A stretch of 64,000 nucleotides of DNA from Apiosordaria backusii (taxonomy: Eukaryota > Ascomycota > Sordariomycetes > Sordariales > Lasiosphaeriaceae): the NCBI GenBank assembly GCA_030549205.1, contig JAUKTV010000004.1, forward strand, positions 558,001 through 622,000, in the 5' to 3' direction. A program made the position numbers and the translations under genes. This document shows positions 1 to 12,196 of this stretch, piece after piece. Within the stretch, counting starts at the first letter, position 1. Every line of letters starts with the position of its first letter. The notes beneath the pieces are model-generated. The model saw nothing but the letters and a program-made list of their open reading frames with translations. It searched no databases and had not been told where the DNA came from.

Positions 1-2423
1 ATTGGATGTGTTCGCGTGGGTAGGGCGACCCAAAAACCGACCCCAAAAACGCCACTTAATTGGCGGGCGCTTGAACACCATCTACGCGCCCAGCGGATTG
101 TGTTTTGAAGCGGGGTTATTCTTATTCAGCTCACCGTCATTGCTGTATTATTCTGAACGGCCAGCTCCTTCCAGGTTCCACGGCAGTCACAATGGATGGA
201 GATTCCACATACCGGCATGGCTATGCAAGATGGGACGGGAAAGACAAAAGTTTGGACGAATCTGAAATTTTCAGATGAAAGTGAGCTTCCAATGCACTGC
301 CTTCCGATGACGTCCCTAGCTCAGACATCAGAATGGAAAGCACCTTCCCAACCTCAGCTCTCCGAGCTAGCTAGCAGGAAAGTGCTTACCTTACCTTCCC
401 TTCCCGTCCACCCGTGGCGGTGACTGGCTATGGGTAAGTGATTTGATAGTGCGGAGAGCTCTCCTTCCAATCGGAAGCTGTGTCTGTGACCGGCCGAGTC
501 CACCTTTCCTGCTCCCCTCCCCCTCTTGTTCCATGCCGGTCTCTCACTTCTCCGCCCGCGCCGTTGCTCCTGCCTTTGCCCTCCCTGTCTTCAGCCCTTC
601 AGTCTGCCATGCCGTACGTCCTGTCTTTGGTGTCAAGCACTGCCATCACCCCTCATCCGACGGGATGGTCAAGGTCAACCCTTTCTGAGTCTGTCACGAT
701 GTCCGAATGCCTCGCGCTAGCAAACCTATCCCCAACTGCCATTGCTCCGTCCGTGTCTGTCACCCTGGACCTTGCAAGGCACAGCAGGCGCGGTGATGCT
801 TGGTGGTCTCGTGGTGTCAACCTCCTGGAAGGTTGGGCTCCTTCCATTTGTGCCAGCGGTTCTGTCTCGAGCAGCTCTTTCTCATTTTCAGCCTACAGGA
901 AGTTGTCTCCACTCTTGCCAGAGTATAAACCCCCCTCGGATGAAGAATTTTCTCTTCTCCATCTCAGTTGCGCAGGACGTGCAGAAAAACAATAGTGTGT
1001 TATGCATGTCTCACAGACGCGTGTTGTCTGCAACACAAATACAACCGCCGTGAGACACTCGATAGGCGTGGCATTGTAACGTCGGACTCTGTTGACTCTG
1101 CTGAAGAAAAGTCTAGAACCAGCATAATCGACGCGCGGATAGGCCCACACCTAGTTCAACGTACCCGGGGGAGGCCAGCGGAAGCTAAGAGCAATGGCTG
1201 ACCGTTCAATGTCATCATCAAGTCTCGGTTGGGGGATGTCTCGCATGCCGTTAGCGAGACCCGTGAGGCAACGAAAGAATAAGGAGGCTGGGACAAAGAA
1301 AAGAGCAATAAATTATTACACATGAGTTGGCGGTGGAGCGCAGAATATCAAGATCTGAGCTGTCGGATTGTATAAACAGGTTTATTAAATTACCTCGGAA
1401 AGAAAACAGCTTATAACATCCCTGTCCTTATAAACCGGGCGAGAAGGATTGCGTTTTGCTCTCCGACGGAGTAATCTACGGAGTCCCACCCCTGCTTCGG
1501 GATGAGCCAAGTTGTTGAACCTCCAGAACGCTTGTTAGTGTACGGCACCCGTCTTGTCACATCTATTTCAGCTTTCAAACTGGCCGGATCATTATAGTTT
1601 TCGGTTTTGCATTGTGTAACTGTGTATCTTGCCGTAACAGAGGAGCGTTGAGGTTCGGCATCGAAACACACCGGCTTACCCAGCCACATTTTCCACATGC
1701 CCTGAAGATTGCGCCCGTTGGGCTTCCGCTATTAAACGACACCTGACTAAAGCAAATATCGAACGACAGAGGATGATCAGCTCTTGTTTGAGTTTTCGTC
1801 TCGAGGTAGAGAACAGCCTAGGGGTTCGGCGCTGGCAATACACTGAAACTAGCAATGCTATGGGGGGTGATGGGTTAGCATAAACCCCATGTCAGAATAT
1901 TTTAAATTATAGACGTTCATTTCGGAGCGTAAAGGCTAAGGAGAGAATTTTAACAGTTGCGCAACCTGTAAATAAACAGCCGGTCCGATCCAATCAAGAG
2001 TTGCGGTCAAACAAAAGAAAAAACATGAAAGACAACTTCCAGGCCTCATGATCAACCGGGCACATACCTCCCTTACACAACCCAGGATAATCACGCAACT
2101 AACAGGTGACTCGCAGCTAACTCCAGCCAGGCATTATTTGACAAGGTGACAAAGAGGGTAGGTATGGAAAATTAAATAAGTAGCGAACCCGGGCATACTA
2201 ACAGAAAGGAAATAGGTAGCCAAACCTCATCACGCAGTTTTTGCGAAACGCAGACTGTGGCTGTTCCTTCCATCAACAACCATGAGCTCAACTCAGCATC
2301 ATCGCCAACCTGAGAACAACAGCCAGCTGAACCCCAATCCCGCAAAGTTTCCATCGCACGACTGGATTCTCACCTCGTTGTCGCCACAAAGCGACGACAA
2401 CGACAACCTCGGCCCAGCATCAG
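1..2423. other. left-edge region without a confident gene
   Basis: No convincing complete gene is visible. The only stretch with protein-like composition is a minus-strand exon candidate at 1411..1698, listed separately. The plus-strand open frames between 440 and 1000 are rich in Ser, Pro and Leu and look fortuitous. Nothing here matches the repeated gene families that start at 2424. Confidence 0.5.
1411..1698 (-). CDS. possible terminal exon of an unrecognised small protein
   Basis: A 95-residue open frame of ordinary amino-acid composition (two Cys, in the contexts KPVCFDAE and VTQCKTEN, and a tail ending ARFIRTGML). It can be extended upstream to an acceptor-like TTTAATAG near 1730, so it may be the last exon of a spliced gene whose earlier exons I could not identify with confidence. 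I do not recognise the family. It could equally be a relic or a chance frame. It lies just outside the duplicated array. Confidence 0.2.
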   Translation of the reverse strand: MWKMWLGKPVCFDAEPQRSSVTARYTVTQCKTENYNDPASLKAEIDVTRRVPYTNKRSGGSTTWLIPKQGWDSVDYSVGEQNAILLARFIRTGML

Positions 2424-3086
2424 TTACACAAACGACTCCCACAGAGGTTCCCAGATTTTAGTCCTTGTTGTCTTATTCATCCTCCAATAGCGCTCCACCT
2501 CCGCGTCCCATTGCCACTCGCCCAGGTCCCTCTTGTGTTCCCCGCTCGCGATAAAAGGTGCCAGGAACGGCCTAAAGACCTCAGTGTCGTTGGTGAGCTT
2601 GTACTTCGCAATTGCCTTGCGCCGGGCCATCTCTTCGCTCTCACGCAGACGCCGGCGGTTCTCCCGGACCGTGGCTGCGTCAATCCGAGCTTGAGGCATA
2701 GTTTCAGCCTGCTTGGTTTCTTCGACACGTTGATCCTGGGTTGTAGAGTTGTCATTGGGGTTTGCCCCACCCTGACTATTGCTTTTATGCTCATGCTGCT
2801 GCTGTTGTTCCTCTGCTGGCCCGCAGAGTGGACGCAGGTCTTTTCCTTTTGCCCGCTGTCTGAGGTTGTAACCACTGCCTCTTGCTCCAGTATTGACACT
2901 ACGACTAGTGATATCTGTTTTCCCTCGAGCCCGGTGGGATAAGGGCTTTCTTCTGAAGCTGTTGGTTGCGACATTCGAGGGTGAAAGGGAGGTTGGAACG
3001 GGCTCATTTGTGTCGGGGTTGCGCTTCTTGGGACGGCCGGCAACTCGGTGATCGCGGGAGTGGAGGGCCTTTTGCCTTGTGTGCAT
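2424..3086 (-). CDS. family C protein, copy 1 (unknown function; array gene)
   Basis: Unrecognised 220-residue protein. The N-terminal two thirds are basic and low in complexity (RPKKRNPD, a Gln/His run QQQQHEH), so probably disordered. A charged helix follows (RENRRRLRESEEMARRK) and leads into KYKLTND, the position where relatives have a TGD motif. The last 50 or so residues carry a signature shared with the gene at 19311..20051: VFRPFLAPFI, then LGEWQWDAEVERYWR, then IWEPLWESF. That match is the best evidence that this is a real gene. It is head-to-head with the gene at 5794, about 2.7 kb away, and starts the first three-pair block. No catalytic motif, signal peptide or membrane segment is visible. 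The start was chosen as the first ATG of the frame; an upstream exon cannot be excluded. Confidence 0.6.
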   Translation of the reverse strand: MHTRQKALHSRDHRVAGRPKKRNPDTNEPVPTSLSPSNVATNSFRRKPLSHRARGKTDITSRSVNTGARGSGYNLRQRAKGKDLRPLCGPAEEQQQQHEHKSNSQGGANPNDNSTTQDQRVEETKQAETMPQARIDAATVRENRRRLRESEEMARRKAIAKYKLTNDTEVFRPFLAPFIASGEHKRDLGEWQWDAEVERYWRMNKTTRTKIWEPLWESFV

Positions 3087-5793
3087 GGTGCGCGGACGGG
3101 ATGGTCGGATACAGGTACAGGGCGTCAGACGGGGTGGGCGGCGATTGGCCTGAAACCATGAGGAGGGTAATGTTGTTGGTTTAGGCTAGTTGGTTGGTAT
3201 CGCCACACGATCTCGGTGGTTCACTGAAAGAGAGGACAAAAGAGCTGCTATACATGTAAACTTCGATTGAACAGATAGGACAGGTATACCCAAGGCCTCT
3301 TGCCATCCAAGGGGAACGGGGTTAATTAGAAGCTGGGTGCTATACAGAGAGGGGCTGATGCATGCGGCCCAGTTCTGAACCTTTGAGAGCCTCATACCAG
3401 GTAAGCTGAGCCTGATCCACAGATCTGTCGAAAGCAATCAAGCACCGCTGGCGGAAGAATGCATTGAACTTTGTAGAAAGGTTTCGTACATATCTTTGCC
3501 CACCATTGCCTCTTCAAACCGAGAATAATAACAAGGTTATCACAAAGTAAAACTGGGCGCCGGGCAATACAAAGACACTTTCAATGAAAAGTCAACTCGT
3601 TGCTTTCTGATGCTGGCGAGGTCATGATTTTTCCTCTGAGAATCCTTTCTTCACCGGTTTCTGTCACTTGACGGCACCATGAACGCCAACTTGTTTTGAA
3701 GAGAGACCGCTAAAGCAGCCGAACAGCCTGGGCGGCTAATTATTGGGAGAAGGCTGCCACACAGCTGAAGCGATGGTGTGCCAATATTCTCCTGCGTAGA
3801 GGTTGGGGTCGGCTTACCAATTAGGAATGGTGCGAAATAAGGGGTGTGGTGTGTGTGTCCCAGGAAAGGGTACCTAGGGACATACTTTACCTCCCACATC
3901 ATCGGGCACCAGGAGGGAGAGCTAAGGGGCGAGCCTCGTGGCCTGCACTGCCAATCTCAAGAATCAGAGCAATTCAGAGGTAAAAGGGAACTAAATAGTG
4001 AGCGCCTCAATGAGATAAGATCACGCTAACAGTTAGGTACTATTTGTCGTGGTTGCTGGTTTGAGAAGTCACATTATATCAAGGCCACCTCAAACCAAAC
4101 CGTACGGGGTAAGGTAGCTAGAATATACCGGGGCAGCAATTCTATTTCCAAGGTGAAGTTTGAGCCAGCTGTGTAGGTCCCGTAACCCCTCTAAAGAGCA
4201 GGTGCCCAGCCAGTGCAGTCTCCCTGTCCTCGAGGGGCCCCTCGATCACTCCTACACCTCTGCCTAGCCACACTGACGCCGCCATGAAGGGTGGCAGCTC
4301 GGCTGGACGCGGATTGCATTCATTACCCATGGAAACGGGGTCGGCTTTCTACCTCGTATTCATCATCTGAGCTGAGGTGTGTCTACAGGTAGAATTCAGA
4401 ATACCATCTACCCAGATAGGTTAGCAGTTCCGGAGAGGCAGAAAAGCGGCGCGTACACCTAAGGTAGGCCTCCAGGATTATCCACCAAAACAACATGTAG
4501 ATCGAGTTCCACCCCGCTTCTGCCCTTTCGCTCTCTCACTGGCTCAAAATTATCCTTCTGTGTCGCCATTTGTCCATTTGTTTATTCTGTTTCCTAAGGG
4601 GATGTAAATTCCACTTTTGGTGGCGAAGTACAGCGTGTTGCCTTGCCCAGCTACATTATGGAGTGGATATCAGCCCACCCCGGCCTTATACCGTTGGGTG
4701 ACTCGGCGAACTGGTGAACGATGGGAAGAGTTTACCACAAGCCTCCGAAGAGAAAGGCCCACAGTGGTATCCGCAGCAACATGGCATTTCAGAGGCGAGT
4801 GCCCCCCAAACCACTTGAGGCAGTCTGAATACGCCTTGCTCCCCTCTTTTCCTTTGGAGGTTTGTATTTGAGACGGCCACGACTCGCCGAAGTCTGTGGC
4901 TTCACCACGCACCACCCACCACTGAGCACCTTTGGGAAGATTTAACCCTCCCGTCTGTGTTTGGTGACCTCTTCAAGCTCGGTGGTGCTTAGAAGGTTTT
5001 GTCGATGGCAATTTCCTTGAGGTGGAAAAGCAAGTGACAGTCCGCGACCGCCTCGCAGACGACCGCTCGCTTCACACAAAAACATTTACAAACCATTATC
5101 TACCCTCCTCCTCCACATCCATTTGCGTCTGGCCCACTCCAAAGTACATAACCTCTTCGTCCTCACCACATAAGAGGCCGCCCACCAGCTCCACGTGTAG
5201 GTTGCCTTATTCAACCCCCCGATTGATCAAAAACTCATTTTTTTGCTAACCTGGCATGATTAGCTCCCTATTGGTTGAAACATCCCCCAGAAGGTTTTAC
5301 ATCTGTATTTCTAAAAGGGCTCAGACGGGAAAGATTCAGCAAAGCGCGCGCCGTTCAACTCGGGCTTCTAGCCTCGTCGGCATCGCCCCTGAGCGTCAAG
5401 TTGCAATCGTATCGTCGTTGAAGACGATTAATGGCTAATCACCACAACACCATCAACAAGTTGCCAATCTTATCATCACCCATCATCACTGGCCGAAGAG
5501 ATCCCTCAGTATTTCGACCTCCAAGCAATCAAGTTAACCGGCTTCACTCGGGCACGGGTTCAACATCCAGGCTTCACCAAGCAAGACAGCGGTCTAGAGA
5601 GGCTTAGAGAGGCACAACACCATACACCATACGCAGAGCTTGAACTCAGGGTCTCAACGACTACCTATCTTGATTGCGTGGGACAACTTGAAACCTCAGC
5701 TGGACCACTTCCGATAGTGAGCCTCGGGCAAATTCCCTGGATATCTGGGTATCTCTTGGCCTTCCTACCCTCCAAGCATACGAAAGCTCCAAG
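3087..5793. other. divergent intergenic region between family C copy 1 and P1
   Basis: About 2.7 kb separating two divergent starts. It should hold both promoters and the 5' leader of the gene at 5794. No RNA gene, repeat or conserved reading frame was recognised. Several open frames on both strands lack codon-like composition and have no relatives in the equivalent interval of the second block (20052..22363). Confidence 0.5.
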
Positions 5794-7267
5794 ATGTCTG
5801 TCAATCCCTCAAGAGAAGAGCAGGAGACTGGTCATGGACACCTAGGCGACATGCTTTATCCTTCTCAGTCAAGAAAGCTGCGCTGGCAGACAAGGAAATA
5901 CGTCCAACAAGCGCTGATCCCAGGCCAAGAGGAATCGATAGCTGTCAAAATCCTATCCCCAAACGCGAACCTGGGGCAGCTTGAATTTGAGCCCTGCACT
6001 GGAATTTTCACACCCAGGCTTCCTGTTCTGGCGGTGATAAAGGCGACCGTTGTCGAGGATCTGGGGCTTTTGCCCATTGAGTTCAAGACACCCAACCGAG
6101 AGGTGGATACAACTTGGGGTCCCTTGAAGCCGACACACTACGTGGAGTTATCCGTGCAGCGGGAGCTGTACGGTCTTGCGGGGATCTCTTTAGAGAAAGT
6201 TCTTGTCGTGCCCGACGACTTCCCTCACCCCAGAGGGGACATCTTTTTCGGTAAACCGTTCCTGCAAAAGCATTGCGGTGGTGCTCTTCCGAAAAAGGTT
6301 AGGCAGCATGCTAGAAAGCAGGGGATCTCTCGACATATCATCACTCTCGACAATTCCCACGGCACAGGGCGGAAGAAGACTGGGAAACGGTCAGTGCAGT
6401 CGAAGAGACAGAGAAGTCCGCAGCAAACTGTTTGGGAAAACCAGGAGCAGGAAAATGTTGGGCATCGGCCACCTTCCAACAAAAAAGCGAGGACTTCCCA
6501 ACCGCCAACGCAGACGCAAAACTCTGGTTGGTACAATCCAAACCAGGAGATAATTGGACAGTCCCCTGAACTTCACAACAACGCCACGCACATGCAACCA
6601 ACACAGTCAAGCGCATTTGCTCCCATGGAGAGTCAATGTATGTATTACCTAACTGTTCCTTTGTCTTGTCGACACAAATTACTAGGAAGTTCCAGTTCTC
6701 TTCTTGGTTGTTGGAAGTCGTTAAACGGAGCCATGTTCCGCTTTTGAGGCTCTGTCTGCTAAGCACTGGCGGGAAGGCCCGACCCGCTGGTTTGATCGAT
6801 CATTGCTGACCCAGCCCGCCGGTATTCTAGACCATCCCTTACTGGCAGCGCAAGCCCCGTATCGAAACCCGACGATGCCCACAAGCTACTACGGTGACGA
6901 ATCGATCCACATGGCAGCTCCGCCAACGCGAACTCCGCCAATGTCAGTTTCGTATTATCCCCCACGACCAGCCCCGGGGCGTCTTGAACCGGCCTACACT
7001 CCTGTTCAGCCCCAGCCCCATACGGGGACATACATTCCCCACACTGGCGGCATCCAGCCCGACGACCCGAGACATTTCCGGGATCAATACGTTCATGTGA
7101 ACCTTCAGGCGGTCTATTCTGATTCTGCCGCGCAAAACACACCAGAAGCGGCCTCTCCACAACTCGAAGATCCCACCGAGCAATATGGGATCAGCGACAG
7201 CTACAACTCTTACGACTGGAACCCTTCAGAATTTGACCCGACTGGTGACGGTCACGGCCAGTTCTAG
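5794..7267 (+). CDS. P1: degenerate retropepsin-like domain protein, block 1
   Basis: Two exons, 5794..6637 and 6831..7267, predicted 426 residues. Donor GTATGT is at 6638; branch GCTGAC lies about 20 nt before the chosen acceptor at 6830; the intron is phase 1 and 193 nt. Residues about 48-160 fit a retropepsin-like topology: a hydrophobic strand, FTPRLPVLAVIKATVVEDLG where an active enzyme has Asp-Thr/Ser-Gly followed by the strand/helix ending LG, and a closing strand DIFFGKPFLQKH equivalent to the ILG-x-x-F/L of the fold. The catalytic Asp is absent, so proteolysis is unlikely. The downstream region is basic, and the second exon is rich in Pro and Tyr. The counterpart at 22364..23821 has the same length and intron phase and shares W-Q-x-R near the domain start. 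The fold call is inference; function unknown. Confidence 0.62.
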
Positions 7268-9635
7268 CTTGAGCTACCTACCCATTGGCAGCTACCAGCT
7301 TGGCGCTTCGGTCATTGGCTGTTTGCTCAGAAGACCATCCAGCACCCATTGGACAGAAATGCCCACGCAGGATGACTCGAGCCAGTTCAGTCAGAGACTT
7401 TGCCTTATTATCACTAGTCTCTCTCACTCAGGGCAAAGCCACAGCCCACAGAAGGCCAGCTGGTATCGAGAATGCAAGCCAAAAAACTCAAACAACCCAA
7501 GAAAACACACAAGCACAAAAATAAAAAGCAAACAAAAACACAAAAAAAAAGCCCTTACCAACCAACCTACTTACCCCCTCCGCCGTACTTTGTTTCTTCT
7601 GCTCAAAGATGTGACAGATCACATTGAGCGGCGGAAACATCCACGAACATCATGACTTCTTCTTTCTTTTTTTAAGCTGTCCAAGTTTCTTTTTCTGCCT
7701 GCGGCTGGAAAACGCTTCAGGACAAGGGCCCCTTACCTCAGTTGAAGACAAGAGTTGGAAAGGCTGGTTGCCAATGCCAGTACGGTGGGGAAATCGCCTG
7801 GTGTGCTTCATGTCGGAGAAGGGAGTTTTGTTTTGGTGGTGATGAAAGCCCGGCGTTTATCTTTTTGTGGTTCAAACGGCCTTGATTGAGGATTGTATTT
7901 TGGGGGGCAGCATCAGGCAGTTTGAGAAAGAGCTGTCAAGTGATAGGAGTGATTCAAGAAGGAGGAAGGGGGGGCAGGGCGCCAGGGGTTAACTTGAACC
8001 GAGAAGGCCTTGCCCGCGTTTCTTATCAGGTAGCTTTGACGTGGGTATTGTTGCGTGGCTTATTATTGGGCGTTTTGTTCGTTGTGCTTGGTGGTTTTTG
8101 TGCAACCGATATGTGCTACTGGGTGGCTGTCATGGATCGTCGTTCCAGTTCGATGAGAGTTCTCGAGAAGCCAACCGCAAATACTGCTGGAGTGGCTACT
8201 CCTTGCATCGAAGGATCTTTTGAAGGTCTCCTGGGTGTATGTGGTCTGGTGGCTGTTTGTTTTTTTCCATTGTTGATGTTGCTATGTCAATAGACTTAGG
8301 TATAGAGAATCAAGTGTCTTTGTGCTCTTTGTGGTCGAGCGTCATCCGGGGAAGTGAGACTGAAGGAGAGGAAAAAGGAATTGTGCTGGGTAAGAGAGGT
8401 GTAGATATAGACCTGGTGGGTGGCAAGGCATTGGGGGCTTTGCAGATTTTATGTGTCGGCCATCCCATCGACCTACTCTTTTGAGGTGCTTCTCCGGTAC
8501 TCCGTCGGCTTGACTGTCTTGAAGAGTTAGGTGGTTCGATTAGTGATACTGCCTACCCCAAAGACCATAAAAATGGATCCTTTATTGGGACAGCCTGTCG
8601 ATTCTACCGAAGAGTCGTAAGTCGGGTTGAACGGATGTTGGGGATGCGTAAGGGGGTTCGCCGAATGACATGTGCTTATGGAACCACTTCGGCCGAACGG
8701 AGTCTTCAATCTCACCGCTTCTCGTGTAACTAGGTGTCAGAACACAACGGGAAAAGTCGCTTGATCTCAGCCATGAGGTTTAGAGCAGTCGTCGACACTT
8801 ATAATTTAAGAAAACCTTGCAGACAATCAGGCAGCGACATGTCTCAAATGAGGCCCGACGGCCCGCATGAACCCTAACCCGTCCCGTGCCTCCTCTTCTC
8901 CAAAAGCCTTGCGTTGACCGAAGTCACCAGTGCGGCTGGGCGAGATTGAGGAGTAAGCCGCTCGTGTTGTGCCTCTGTCATCTGCCCAAATTTAGATTAA
9001 AACACCACAATGAAGGTTACAATTCTCAACTTCTTCCTCAGGAGCTGAACTTCGTCGATGAATTTGATACGAAATACCGCCGAGACCAAACAAATCCGAG
9101 AGTTCGGTGTGAGGGAATTCGAATCAAAGCAGCCGGTTTTGGCCGCCAGAGCGGGCCGAGGCTCCTCGCGACCCTCCGCCCCCGTTGATTCCTCGTCCCA
9201 AGACTCCTGGGCAACTTGAACTTTGCCCGGGTGCATCATGGGTGCATGTCAGAAGAAGCGACTTTCAAGGAGGTTCCACCTCATTTGTCAATTGCTTGCT
9301 CCAAAAATATCTGATGACCTCGATTTAGGGCTGAACCGCTTTGCCTCGGCCATACATTCTGTAAGGTCGGCGGAGTCCCGAGCTCGGTGACGATCTCGGA
9401 ACTACACTCTCACACCGTCATAGTACGTCAATTCGAGTTGCAGGAGAGCGGCTCCAGGGGCGCGTTCGTTCGGGGTGGAGGGGGCGACCGTTACGTGGAA
9501 GTGAATAGCCCCGAAGTTGATGTAAAGAAGACCGATCACCACATCGATCAAGATAAGGCAAGATAATAAACATACAAGATCAAGTTCAATTTAAGTAGAG
9601 TCATGATTATCGTAATCAACAGACAGCAAATTGTT
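7268..9635. other. convergent intergenic region with telomere-like motif
   Basis: About 2.4 kb between the 3' ends of P1 and B1. It includes an A-rich stretch near 7495-7555 and a perfect AACCCTAACCC at 8870..8880. No conserved gene was seen. Plus-strand open frames at 7886..8484 lack relatives in the second block. Confidence 0.5.
8870..8880. repeat. interstitial telomere-like motif (AACCCTAACCC)
   Basis: Nearly two units of the fungal telomere repeat in the P1/B1 convergent gap. The matching gap of the second block holds a degenerate version at 25332..25372. In fungi such motifs may be telobox protein-binding sites or scars of repair; which applies here is unknown. Confidence 0.5.
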
Positions 9636-10731
9636 TCAAGGGTCGGTTCTTCTCGAAGATGAGGGAAATGCCGAGAATTTGTTAGCTGCTTCCATCACCG
9701 CGATGAGACCACTGAGATCACCTGTCCTAGCAAAAAGATTCTCAGCCTCTCGCTTCTGCTTCAGAAAGGCCTCGTCTTGAAATTGCTGCTGAACTTGTTG
9801 GTCCATCCAGTCACCGTTGATACTACCTGTAGCCAGTGTCGAAGAGTTCTGCCGGGACGGAGAAGGACTGAGAAACCGGGGCGTTGTGATTTCCGAGACA
9901 GTGCTTCCAACGGACGTGAGATCTGAGCAAACAGAGAGCTCGTCATCTCCTGGGCCTGGTGACATAGAACGAGGGGTGCCTGGGAATTCCGGAGAAGGAA
10001 TCCAAGAAGTGAAATCTGGCATCGTAACTGGGGTACGATTCAAGGGATTGAAGGGAGGCGCTCGAGATTCCCAGCTCGTATTCCGCGTTGGACGCCGCAG
10101 ATAATCGGGTACTGGCATCTGTTTATGTGGCGTTTGGAACGCAGGATTTCTGGCGATGTTCTCTGCCCAGGCTGTACCCCCTGCGAAGCGGACTGAGGGA
10201 GATATTCCTGGTATAACACGGTGTCTGGTGGTAAACTTTGGATAGATAGTTTGGTATCTCCAGTCTACGTGGATGAACCAATCTTGACTCCTTGCTCGAG
10301 TCTCCAAAATCTTCCCATCAACACCCAGCGTCATTGAAAGCAGAAAAGTGCTGATAGTGTGAAGCTCTTTTGGGTCACCAGCTGAAGGGTTGATTGGGAG
10401 CTCCAACGGCTTCGTCGATAGTCCACTGGGACCATGCTCGTATATTTTAGTTATAATAATTGTGCCCTAAGATCATATTAGACCAGACTTCAAGGGGAGA
10501 TCTTTTAAGACATTGACATACCGGGCTCATATCAACCTTGACTTGAGCAGAGGGATTGTGTGACATGTTGGCAGAATGAGGTTTGAAGATGAAGGATGGA
10601 CGAAAATCTGACGAACTTGAGTAAGGTCGAGGAGGAACTCGCCGACGGTTAAAAGAGGTCGGAGCTGAGTAATGAACCCCCAGCTTCTTCGACGCGCCGC
10701 ACACAACAATGTTGTTCACCATATCTAGCAT
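9636..10731 (-). CDS. family B protein, copy 1 (unknown function; array gene)
   Basis: Two exons on the minus strand: 10522..10731 (70 codons) and 9636..10466, predicted 346 residues. The intron 10467..10521 (55 nt) has donor GTATGT and acceptor TTAG. Splicing gives a frame that aligns with the copy at 26627..27586: TKIYEHGPSGL here versus TGVYEHALNGL there. Core: VDWRYQTIYPKFTTRH, then SPSVRFAGGTAWAEN. The Ser/Pro-rich middle is probably disordered. The C-terminus has INGDWMDQQ, a helix and LFARTGDLSGLIAVME, a TGD motif found in all minus-strand genes of the array. I recognise no known domain, signal peptide or membrane span. Head-to-head with P2. An alternative start is Met4 (10722). Confidence 0.65.
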
Positions 10732-10790
10732 TCCTCCAGCACCGCTGCCTCAGGCTGGCTCACGAGGCTCTGCGCATTGATCGTCCACAC

Positions 10791-10800
10791 AACCCTAACC
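10791..10800. promoter_or_regulatory. telobox-like motif upstream of B1
   Basis: AACCCTAACC lies 60 bp upstream of the B1 start codon, a position where telobox elements act as promoter sites in other fungi. The function here is inference. No equivalent was found upstream of the second-block copy. Confidence 0.35.
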
Positions 10801-11428
10801 TACCTTACCTACCTATCACCATGATAAGGAGGCTGCTCGGCTCGGCTGAGTGGCGGGAAGGTAATACGAACACGAGCTGCAACCACGAAACTCTCATGTT
10901 CTGCGACTGTGAATTGCATTTGTCCCAAATGGGCTTTTGTAAATCTGCAAGGTCCAGATGGGCGCATGAGGGCTAAGGCAGCCACATGCAGCCAGTAAGG
11001 TCTCGGGAAGTGACAGTGTGTGCCGCATGGTGGCAGGTGCAGGTGCAGGTGCATAAACAGCTGCCAGAGACGGCTCGGGAAAAGGAAGGCACGCGCCCGA
11101 CCAGGCAGTGTAAGAAACAGAATTTCATCCCACGGCTGTTGTCGGCAAACAGAAGCAGGTGAAGTTTTCATCGACTTCAATCGCATCAGTTTTCTAATTT
11201 CCAACTGCTCCAGAACCCGCCCGCTGACACAGCTGTGGTAGCTGAAAGCAGCCCCACACCAACTATCATGGACCTACCTGAGAGCGTCGTGTGTAGGGGC
11301 TTCCTACTGCCTTTTTGGAGTTTCCGACTTTGCTGTTGATAGCCAGTCCAAGGTGTTGCACCTGTCGATTTCACATTATTCATCGCAAAATCTGCCTACC
11401 AACGTAAACCCTAGTCTGTGAGACAGTG

Positions 11429-11463
11429 TCCGCGACCCATATGACGCCGAGAATGGAACGCCT
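11429..11463. promoter_or_regulatory. conserved non-coding element, copy 1
   Basis: A 35-bp stretch beginning TCCGCGACCCATATGA matches 28751..28785 at 31 of 35 positions by eye. It lies 768 bp before the P2 start codon; the second copy lies 775 bp before its P gene. The flanks are not obviously alike, so selective retention is likely. It contains the palindrome CATATG. Confidence 0.6.
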
Positions 11464-12196
11464 TAGGTATTGTTTCCCTGCTGGCTCGCCCATTCAACGA
11501 ACGTGTTGACCCCACAAGATTCGGACCATCTGAAGCTCTGTCTGTTCAAGCCGTTGACCCTCAAGCCCCTCCGCCACCGCTCTTTGCAGACATCTTTCAG
11601 TATTCGCTTCAAAAAAGCATCCATTTTTTGGTCTCCGGTTCAAAGCAGGAATCGACAGCCGGGGCTCTTTAAACGTCGAGCATTTGCACTTTGACGGCCC
11701 AGTTAACATCATCAAACGTCCTGGCAGAGTCGTTGAGCACCGAGACAGCGCCAACACATTCAATCGGAGCCCGGAGCTCAGCTTTTCCAGCTTTACCATG
11801 CCCGAAAACTTAAGCGAGGAAATTCACACTCTGGTTGACTAGTCAAGCCTCACCCCACCGGTTGAGAGGCGGTGGAATCTGGCGGTAGGATATTCATGTT
11901 TGTGGGGAGAAGTGTTGATCTGTACAGGCAGGATCACGAAGGTCAGTACAAACATCTTATGAGAATGCCTTCTGCCAGGTTGACACTAACACAGAGACAT
12001 ACCTGCTCAGAATCAGGCCTGACATTCCTGTGACAACCCTCGCGTTTCCGGTTTCCAGATGGTTGAGCGGACCAAGCCACAAACCTAGCTCTCCAGGTCC
12101 AAGAAATTTAACTCTCCGGACCACAACTGTCGTCCATCACAAGAGGCCGCGCAACTCGAAAACTCGCTCGGCGCGCAACATCGACATTCGAGAGTG

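Larger units (their letters stand above)
10732..12196. promoter_or_regulatory. divergent promoter region B1/P2
   Basis: About 1.47 kb between two divergent starts. It contains AACCCTAACC at 10791..10800, only 60 bp before the B1 start, next to a TACCTTACCTACCTA run, and the 35-bp conserved element at 11429..11463. No gene was recognised here. Confidence 0.5.

Noticed and set aside
480..995. Plus-strand open frame of 171 codons
   Set aside because: Ser/Pro/Leu-rich low-complexity translation with overlapping frames on both strands; no splice or motif support.
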